NCBI GenBank assembly: GCA_035444405.1
Contig: DAOMOP010000087.1
Span: 1 to 15,490 of the forward strand
DNA from: DAOMOP01 sp035444405
GTDB lineage: Bacteria > Pseudomonadota > Gammaproteobacteria > Burkholderiales > Rhodocyclaceae
DNA: 15,490 bases
Direction: 5' to 3'
A model generated the notes under the pieces. It was not told the DNA's origin, searched no databases, and was given only the letters and a program-made list of their open reading frames with translations. Of this stretch, positions 9,493 through 15,490 are shown piece by piece (the first letter of the stretch is position 1; every line of letters begins with the position of its first letter). The translations under genes and the position numbers were made by a program.

Positions 9493-10125
9493 TCATTCCG
9501 CCTCGAGCCCGAACGGCGCGAGATCGCCCTTGCCCGCCCGCACCAGCACCGGGGTGCCCGAGGTCAGGTCGATCACGGTCGTCGCTTCCGGTCCACAGGC
9601 GCCGGCCTCGATGACGAGATCGACCTGCTTGCCCAGGCGTTCGCGGATCTCCTCGGCGTCGGTGAGCGGCAGGTCGTCGCCGGGCAGGATCAGTGTCGAG
9701 GTGAGAATCGGCTCGCCCAGCTCGCCCAGCAGCGCTGCGACGAGCGGATGGTCGGGGATGCGCAGACCGATCGTCTTGCGCTTCGGATGCAGCATGCGGC
9801 GCGGCAACTCGCGCGTCGCCTCGAGGATGAAAGTGTAGGTGCCGGGCGTGGTCGCCTTCAGCAGGCGGTACTGCGTGTTATCGACGCGCGCATAGGTCCC
9901 GATCTCGGACAGGTCGCGGCACATGAGCGTGAAGTGGTGGCGCTCGTCGACGTTGCGGATGCGGCGAATGCGCTGGAGCAGATCGGGGTTGCCCAGCTGG
10001 CCGCCCAGTGCGTAGGCCGAATCGGTCGGAAACGCGACGAGCCCGCCGGTGCGCATGATCTCGGCGGCCTGGCGGATCAGCCGCGGCTGCGGCTGGAGGG
10101 GATGCACGGAAAAGAGCTGGGACAT
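9493..10125 (-). CDS. yciO: YciO-type Sua5/YrdC/YwlC family protein
   Basis: A 210-residue protein with the YrdC fold. It resembles E. coli YciO closely along its length: start MSQLFSVHP, PTDSAYALG at 33-41, FTLMCRDLSE, TPGTYTFIL at 93-101, KRKTIGLRIP at 115-124, KQVDLVIEAG and TTVIDLT. The family includes TsaC/Sua5 enzymes, which make threonylcarbamoyl-AMP for the t6A tRNA modification. Here the Ser-x-Asn motif of TsaC/Sua5 is replaced by TSTLILPG (142-149), which marks the YciO subgroup; its exact activity is less certain and it should not be taken as the essential t6A enzyme. The start agrees with the E. coli protein. It lies 67 bases after the PHP gene, as yciO follows rnm in E. coli. Confidence 0.9.
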   Translation of the reverse strand: MSQLFSVHPLQPQPRLIRQAAEIMRTGGLVAFPTDSAYALGGQLGNPDLLQRIRRIRNVDERHHFTLMCRDLSEIGTYARVDNTQYRLLKATTPGTYTFILEATRELPRRMLHPKRKTIGLRIPDHPLVAALLGELGEPILTSTLILPGDDLPLTDAEEIRERLGKQVDLVIEAGACGPEATTVIDLTSGTPVLVRAGKGDLAPFGLEAE

Positions 10126-10192
10126 AGGAATGCGCTAATGCAGTTGGCTTGGCGACGGTTGCGGTCGCGATGATACGCGAGCATCGGCGAAT

Positions 10193-11035
10193 TCACGCCA
10201 GGTGCGACCACACGGGCTGCAGATCGGGCGGCAGCGCGACGCAGCCACCGAGGTCGACGGCGCTCTCCTCGACGCCGTGAAAGTCCGATGCGCGCGATGC
10301 GAGCAGGCCGTGGCGGCGTGCGACTGACGCGAACTTGCGAACATCGGCCTCCGAATGCGCTCCGGAGACGACTTCGACCGCCTGCCCGTCCGCGGCGACG
10401 AAACGTTCGAAAAGGGCGGAAAGATCGGCCTCGCTGAAGCGGTAGCGCCCCGGGTGCGCGATCACGGCGATTCCGCCGGCGGCGCGGATCCAGCCCACCG
10501 CCTCTTCCAGACGCGCCCATTCGTGCTCGACGAAGCCCGGCTTGCCCTTGGCCAGGTAGTGGCGAAACACCGTCGCGACATCCGGCATCAGCCCGCTGGC
10601 GACGATATGGCGAGCGAAATGCGCGCGGCCCACCAGCGCCGGATTGCGCGCGAAACGGCACGCCCCGTCGAACGCACCGCGGATGCCGACGGCCTCTAGC
10701 GCGGCGGCGATGCGCCTTGCGCGCGCCACACGGCCCTCGCGCACGCGCGCCAGCCCGGCGACCAGCCCCGGCTCGCGGTGATCGATGCCCAGCCCGACCA
10801 CGTGCACCGCCTCGCCGCGAAACGTGACCGAGATCTCCACGCCCGGCACCACCGCGATCCGTCCGAGCTCGCGCGCGGCGGCAACGGCCTCGTCGATGCC
10901 GCCGACCTCGTCGTGGTCGGTCAGCGCGAGGAGATCGACACCGTTGGCGGCGGCGCGTCGCACCACCTCGTGCGGCGCGAGCCAGCCGTCCGACAGGTTG
11001 GAATGACAGTGCAGGTCTGCGTTCACGACTTTCAT
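10193..11035 (-). CDS. rnm: PHP-domain phosphoesterase, RNase AM / 3',5'-nucleotide bisphosphatase type
   Basis: A 280-residue PHP metallophosphoesterase. Metal ligands visible in order: ADLHCHSNLSDG (H9, H11, D16), LTDHDE (D40, H41), VPGVEIS (E67), GRAHF (H139), IAHPGRY (H194) and SDFHG (D251, H253). This full set, the length and the neighbouring yciO match E. coli YciV/TrpH, now known as RNase AM, a 5'-3' exoribonuclease that finishes 5' ends of rRNAs. The related Chromobacterium protein hydrolyses 3',5'-bisphosphonucleotides, so product names differ. I chose ATG 11035 because the PHP fold begins there (MKVVNADLHCH). The frame stays open upstream to 11209, but the extra sequence is Arg/Pro-rich with no family likeness. 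It is the first gene of the long minus-strand unit and is divergent from gcvT. Confidence 0.88.
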   Translation of the reverse strand: MKVVNADLHCHSNLSDGWLAPHEVVRRAAANGVDLLALTDHDEVGGIDEAVAAARELGRIAVVPGVEISVTFRGEAVHVVGLGIDHREPGLVAGLARVREGRVARARRIAAALEAVGIRGAFDGACRFARNPALVGRAHFARHIVASGLMPDVATVFRHYLAKGKPGFVEHEWARLEEAVGWIRAAGGIAVIAHPGRYRFSEADLSALFERFVAADGQAVEVVSGAHSEADVRKFASVARRHGLLASRASDFHGVEESAVDLGGCVALPPDLQPVWSHLA

Positions 11036-11340
11036 ATCCGGGTTCGGGTTCGGGCGGTCGCGCCGGGGAATGCGCCGCCGCAGCCGCCGCCGATGCGGGC
11101 CGATCATGTTCAACAGTGTGACCGCCTTCATCCAGCACAATTTCGCGCTGCCCGCCGAGACGCGATCGGCCGGCATCATACACGTCGTCACACCCTCCCG
11201 ACTCTTCAAGACCTACGCATCGAGCCGCTCGGTCCTCCGCATGGCGCGGGCCGGCCCCGGGACGCGACCGAGCCAAGCGCGCGCAACGAGGACGGCATCT
11301 GTCGGTCCTGGCACAGCCGATGCCGCTCCCGGCAATGCAC

Positions 11341-11397
11341 GCCCGCGGCGATGCGTGCCCTTCGCGGCGTTGCCAGCGGCCCGCGGCGATGCTATCT
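11341..11397 (+). repeat. Three direct repeats with a 19-bp period overlapping the gcv promoter
   Basis: Units begin at 11341, 11360 and 11379. The first and third share a perfect 14-bp sequence, GCCCGCGGCGATGC (11341-11354 and 11379-11392). The middle unit matches it at 10 of 13 positions from the second base (TTCGCGGCGTTGC, 11361-11373). The second unit covers the -35 box and the third fills the -35/-10 spacer exactly. A regular array at a promoter suggests binding of a protein, but no regulator is identified. Confidence 0.6.
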
Positions 11398-11398
11398 T
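11370..11398 (+). promoter_or_regulatory. Predicted sigma-70 promoter of gcvT-gcvH-gcvP
   Basis: TTGCCA (11370-11375) and TATCTT (11393-11398) are separated by 17 bases, matching the consensus at 5 of 6 and 4 of 6 positions. The start point would be near 11405, about 3 bases before the first strand of aptamer I in the glycine riboswitch. Position and spacing make it a good candidate for the operon promoter. Confidence 0.62.
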
Positions 11399-11407
11399 CC
11401 GCCCGTC

Positions 11408-11617
11408 GCACGGGAGAGAACTCCTTCGGGGCCCTATGCTCCGTCGCGGGTCGCCGAAGGCGTAACCCCCCGGAACCGCTCAGGCAAACGGACCGTGCAC
11501 GATACAAAATTCTGGAGAGCGATGCGCGGCGCCCAGGCGCGGACGCATCCACCGAAGGGGCACGCGCGCACGCGGCATCGGTCGCGGCGTCGCAATCTCT
11601 CAGGTACAAGGGACAGA
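11408..11617 (+). promoter_or_regulatory. Tandem glycine riboswitch (two aptamers)
   Basis: Aptamer I is closed by GCACGG (11408-11413) with CCGTGC (11493-11498) and holds the conserved words GGGAGAG, CGCCGAAGG (11452-11460) and CTCAGGCAAA (11479-11488). A 12-base linker follows. Aptamer II is closed by TCTG (11511-11514) with CAGA (11614-11617) and holds GGAGAG, ACCGAAGGGG (11551-11560) and CTCTCAGGTACAAGGG (11597-11612). In its first arm GATGCG (11521-11526) pairs with CGCATC (11544-11549). These are the signatures of the gcvT RNA family, whose glycine binding usually switches glycine cleavage genes on. It sits 77 bases before the gcvT ATG, as expected. No terminator with a T-tract follows, so control is probably at translation initiation. 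Confidence 0.95.
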
Positions 11618-11693
11618 CGGGGCGAATGCGGCGCAGCGTGCGGCCGCGACCACCGCGTTTGCGTTTCCGCGACCACAACCCGAGAGAGCCCCG
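11618..11693 (+). promoter_or_regulatory. Candidate expression platform between riboswitch and gcvT
   Basis: CGGGGC (11618-11623) directly follows the closing strand of aptamer II. It is perfectly complementary to GCCCCG (11688-11693), which lies between the AGAGAG ribosome binding site and the gcvT ATG at 11695. Pairing would bury the initiation region. Complementarity is seen; the switching role is inferred. Confidence 0.45.
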
Positions 11694-11694
11694 C

Positions 11695-12786
11695 ATGAGC
11701 GTACCCGCAAGACGTACCCCGCTTCACGATCGCCACGTCGCCGCCGGCGCCCGCCTGGTCGATTTCGCCGGCTGGGAGATGCCGGTCAATTATGGCTCGC
11801 AGATCGAGGAACATCACGCCGTGCGCCGCGACGCCGGCATGTTCGACGTCTCCCACATGCTCGCACTGGACCTCTCCGGGGCCGGGGCGACCGCCTTTCT
11901 GCGCGGACTGCTCGCCAACGACGTCGCCCGGCTGGCCACCCCCGGCAAGGCGCTGTACTCGTGCATGCTCAACCCGCAAGGCGGCGTGATCGACGACCTC
12001 ATCGTGTACCGCCTGTCGGAGGCCGAATACCGCATCGTCGTCAATGCCGGCACGGCCGACAAGGACGTCGCGTGGATGCGCGGGCGGATCGCCGACAGCG
12101 GCGCCAACCTGAGCCTCGAGGGGCGCCGCGATCTCGCCATGATCGCCATCCAGGGGCCGCGCGCGATCGAGCGTGCGAGCCGCGCCATCCCCGAGCTCAA
12201 CACGGCCCAGGGCGTGCCGGCGCCGTTCAGTGCGGTGCGGCTGTCCGACCTGCTGATTGCGCGAACCGGCTATACCGGCGAGGACGGCCTCGAGATCGCC
12301 GTGCCGGCCACTCGCGCCGGCGCGATGTGGGATGCGCTGGTCGGTGCCGGCGTACGCCCGTGCGGCCTCGGTGCGCGCGATACGCTGCGCCTGGAGGCAG
12401 GCATGAACCTGTATGGCCAGGACATGGACGAAACCGTCTCGCCGCTCGACGCGGGGCTCGCGTGGACCGTCGACCTGCGCGACGCCGGGCGCGACTTCAT
12501 CGGCAAGGCGGCGCTGCTGGCCAAGCCCGCCACCCGCCGCATGCTCGGCCTCGTCCTCGAGGACAAGGGGGTGCTGCGCGCACACATGAAGGTGTACTCG
12601 CCACACGGCGAAGGCGAAACCACCAGCGGCAGCTTTTCGCCGACGCTGGAGAAGTCGATCGCCTTCGCCCGCCTGCCGCTCGCGGTCGAGCCGGGCAACG
12701 ACGTCGAGGTTGACGTGCGCGGCCGGTGCCTGACGGCACGAGCAGTCAAGCTTCCGTTCGTGCGCAGCGGCAAGGTGCTGGTCTGA
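11695..12786 (+). CDS. gcvT: Glycine cleavage system T protein (aminomethyltransferase)
   Basis: A 363-residue protein that takes the aminomethyl group from lipoyl-GcvH and transfers its methylene carbon to tetrahydrofolate, releasing ammonia. Landmarks: TPLHDRHVAAGARLVDFAGWEMPV near the start, MFDVSHM at 49-55, NPQGGVIDDLIVY (93-105) with the catalytic/folate-binding Asp, RTGYTGEDGLEI, RDTLRLEAGMNLYGQDMDE, and TSGSFSPTLEKSIAFA in the C-terminal domain. Length equals the usual 360-370. The ATG at 11695 is preceded by AGAGAG and gives the family N terminus; the open frame upstream is the riboswitch and is not coding. It is first in the gcvT-gcvH-gcvP operon and under the tandem glycine riboswitch. 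Confidence 0.97.
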   Translation: MSVPARRTPLHDRHVAAGARLVDFAGWEMPVNYGSQIEEHHAVRRDAGMFDVSHMLALDLSGAGATAFLRGLLANDVARLATPGKALYSCMLNPQGGVIDDLIVYRLSEAEYRIVVNAGTADKDVAWMRGRIADSGANLSLEGRRDLAMIAIQGPRAIERASRAIPELNTAQGVPAPFSAVRLSDLLIARTGYTGEDGLEIAVPATRAGAMWDALVGAGVRPCGLGARDTLRLEAGMNLYGQDMDETVSPLDAGLAWTVDLRDAGRDFIGKAALLAKPATRRMLGLVLEDKGVLRAHMKVYSPHGEGETTSGSFSPTLEKSIAFARLPLAVEPGNDVEVDVRGRCLTARAVKLPFVRSGKVLV

Positions 12787-12891
12787 CGGCATCGCCCGGC
12801 CGCGCACGGACCGCCCTGCTGCAGCCCGACAAGACTGCACGCGAACCCGAATCTCTGTGATACCCGAACCCATCCACTTGCGGAGTCCAGC

Positions 12892-13275
12892 ATGAGCAAC
12901 ATCCCCACCGAACTCAAATATACGAAGTCGCACGAATGGATCCGCGTCGAGGACGACGGCACGCTGACGATCGGCGTCACCGATCATGCCCAGGGGGCGC
13001 TCGGCGACATCGTCTTTCTCGAGCTGCCCGAAGCCGGCCGCCGCGTCGCGGCCGGCGAGGCCTGCGCCGTGATCGAGTCGGTCAAGGCTGCCTCCGACAT
13101 CTATGCGCCGGTCGACGGCGAGATCGTCGAGTCGAACCAGGACGCGAGCGATGCACCCGAGTCGGTCAATGCCGACGCCTACGCGGCGTGGCTGTTCCGC
13201 ATCAAGCCGGACAATGCCGATCTCTCCGCCCTGCTCGATGCCACCGGCTACGAGGCCGTCATCGCCAACGCATAA
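12892..13275 (+). CDS. gcvH: Glycine cleavage system H protein (lipoyl carrier)
   Basis: A 127-residue carrier that moves the aminomethyl group from GcvP to GcvT on a lipoyl arm. The start is LKYTKSHEWIRVEDDG, followed by GITDHAQ-type GVTDHAQGALGDIVFLELPE. The lipoylated lysine is K65 in ESVKAASDIYAPVDGEI, and VNADAYAAWLFRIK is the conserved C-terminal part. Length matches the family (about 125-130). The ribosome binding site GGAG lies 6 bases before the ATG, clearer than those of gcvT and gcvP, which fits the need for H protein in excess of the enzymes. It is 105 bases after gcvT and 124 before gcvP; I see no promoter in either gap. Confidence 0.98.
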   Translation: MSNIPTELKYTKSHEWIRVEDDGTLTIGVTDHAQGALGDIVFLELPEAGRRVAAGEACAVIESVKAASDIYAPVDGEIVESNQDASDAPESVNADAYAAWLFRIKPDNADLSALLDATGYEAVIANA

Positions 13276-13289
13276 GACGCGCGCACCGG

Positions 13290-13307
13290 CGCGGGCCGAT
13301 GCCCGCG
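13290..13307 (+). other. Strong hairpin in the gcvH-gcvP gap
   Basis: CGCGGGC (13290-13296), loop CGAT and GCCCGCG (13301-13307) form a perfect 7-bp GC stem, 14 bases after the gcvH stop. No T-tract follows, so intrinsic termination is unlikely. It could stabilise or process the upstream gcvT-gcvH mRNA relative to gcvP. Confidence 0.45.
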
Positions 13308-13399
13308 GCCGACGCACCCGCTCCGATCCTCGTGGCCTTCCCTGCGGCTCGCGTCGCGCACGAGGACGCTGAAACCGCTCGGACAACCAACTCACCGCC

Positions 13400-15490
<2,091 letters not shown>

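Larger units (their letters stand above)
11036..11407. other. Divergent control region between rnm and the glycine cleavage operon
   Basis: This 372-base stretch has no convincing gene. On the plus strand it holds a sigma-70 promoter and a 19-bp repeat array just before the riboswitch. On the minus strand the best -10-like word for rnm is TATGAT (11180-11175), but no good -35 is present, so that promoter is uncertain. CGGGTT occurs in tandem just upstream of the rnm ATG (11039-11052). GGCATC (11294-11299) can pair with GATGCC (11319-11324), with no T-tract next to it. Confidence 0.6.

Noticed and set aside
11036..11209. In-frame upstream extension of the PHP nuclease
   Set aside because: The PHP fold begins at the ATG at 11035; the extra 58 codons are Arg/Pro-rich and unlike the family, and have no ribosome binding site.
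11294..11324. GGCATC/GATGCC stem in the divergent region as a terminator
   Set aside because: No T-tract on either side, an internal bulge, and no gene end nearby that it would serve.
11320..11694. In-frame upstream extension of gcvT (would start at 11320)
   Set aside because: The stretch is the promoter and tandem glycine riboswitch; the protein would not match the GcvT N terminus.

Overview
The window is ordinary chromosomal DNA from a GC-rich proteobacterium. Gene content and order point to a betaproteobacterium: a single-chain GcvP beside gcvT and gcvH, SMC partners ScpA/ScpB, a 400-residue TrpRS, and an rnm-yciO-M50-trpS-scpAB-rluB-rimP-nusA-infB-rbfA order. Rhodocyclales-like is my best guess, from memory of gene order only. 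Strong GC bias at third codon positions produces many long antisense shadow frames; none is called as a gene.

Layout. Two minus-strand units fill positions 1-11035. The distal unit reads rnm (PHP nuclease), yciO, an M50 site-2 protease, trpS, scpA, scpB, rluB, with short gaps or overlaps from trpS onward. After rluB there is a GC hairpin without a T-tract, then a good sigma-70 promoter, then a leader of about 92 nt with a textbook intrinsic terminator directly before rimP. The second unit follows: rimP, nusA, infB, rbfA (rbfA leaves the window at position 1). A terminator between promoter and first gene means the rimP-nusA-infB operon is probably controlled by attenuation.

From 11036 to 11694 lies a divergent control region. 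It carries a three-copy 19-bp repeat overlapping a sigma-70 promoter on the plus strand, followed by a tandem glycine riboswitch. The glycine cleavage genes gcvT, gcvH and gcvP follow on the plus strand. gcvP runs off the right edge after 697 codons, just before the region that carries the PLP lysine in this family.

How the genes work together. The minus-strand genes are mostly ribosome and translation biogenesis (RNase AM-like PHP protein, RluB, RimP, IF2, RbfA, TrpRS) plus NusA and the condensin partners ScpA/ScpB. The plus-strand genes encode the T, H and P proteins that oxidise glycine and charge folate, under glycine sensing.

I saw no mobile elements, CRISPR arrays, tRNAs or rRNAs, and no evidence of a wholly new system. 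The observations most worth checking are the rimP leader attenuator, the 19-bp repeat array at the gcv promoter, the iron-sulfur-type cysteines in TrpRS, and the possible start-codon-occluding helix after the riboswitch.
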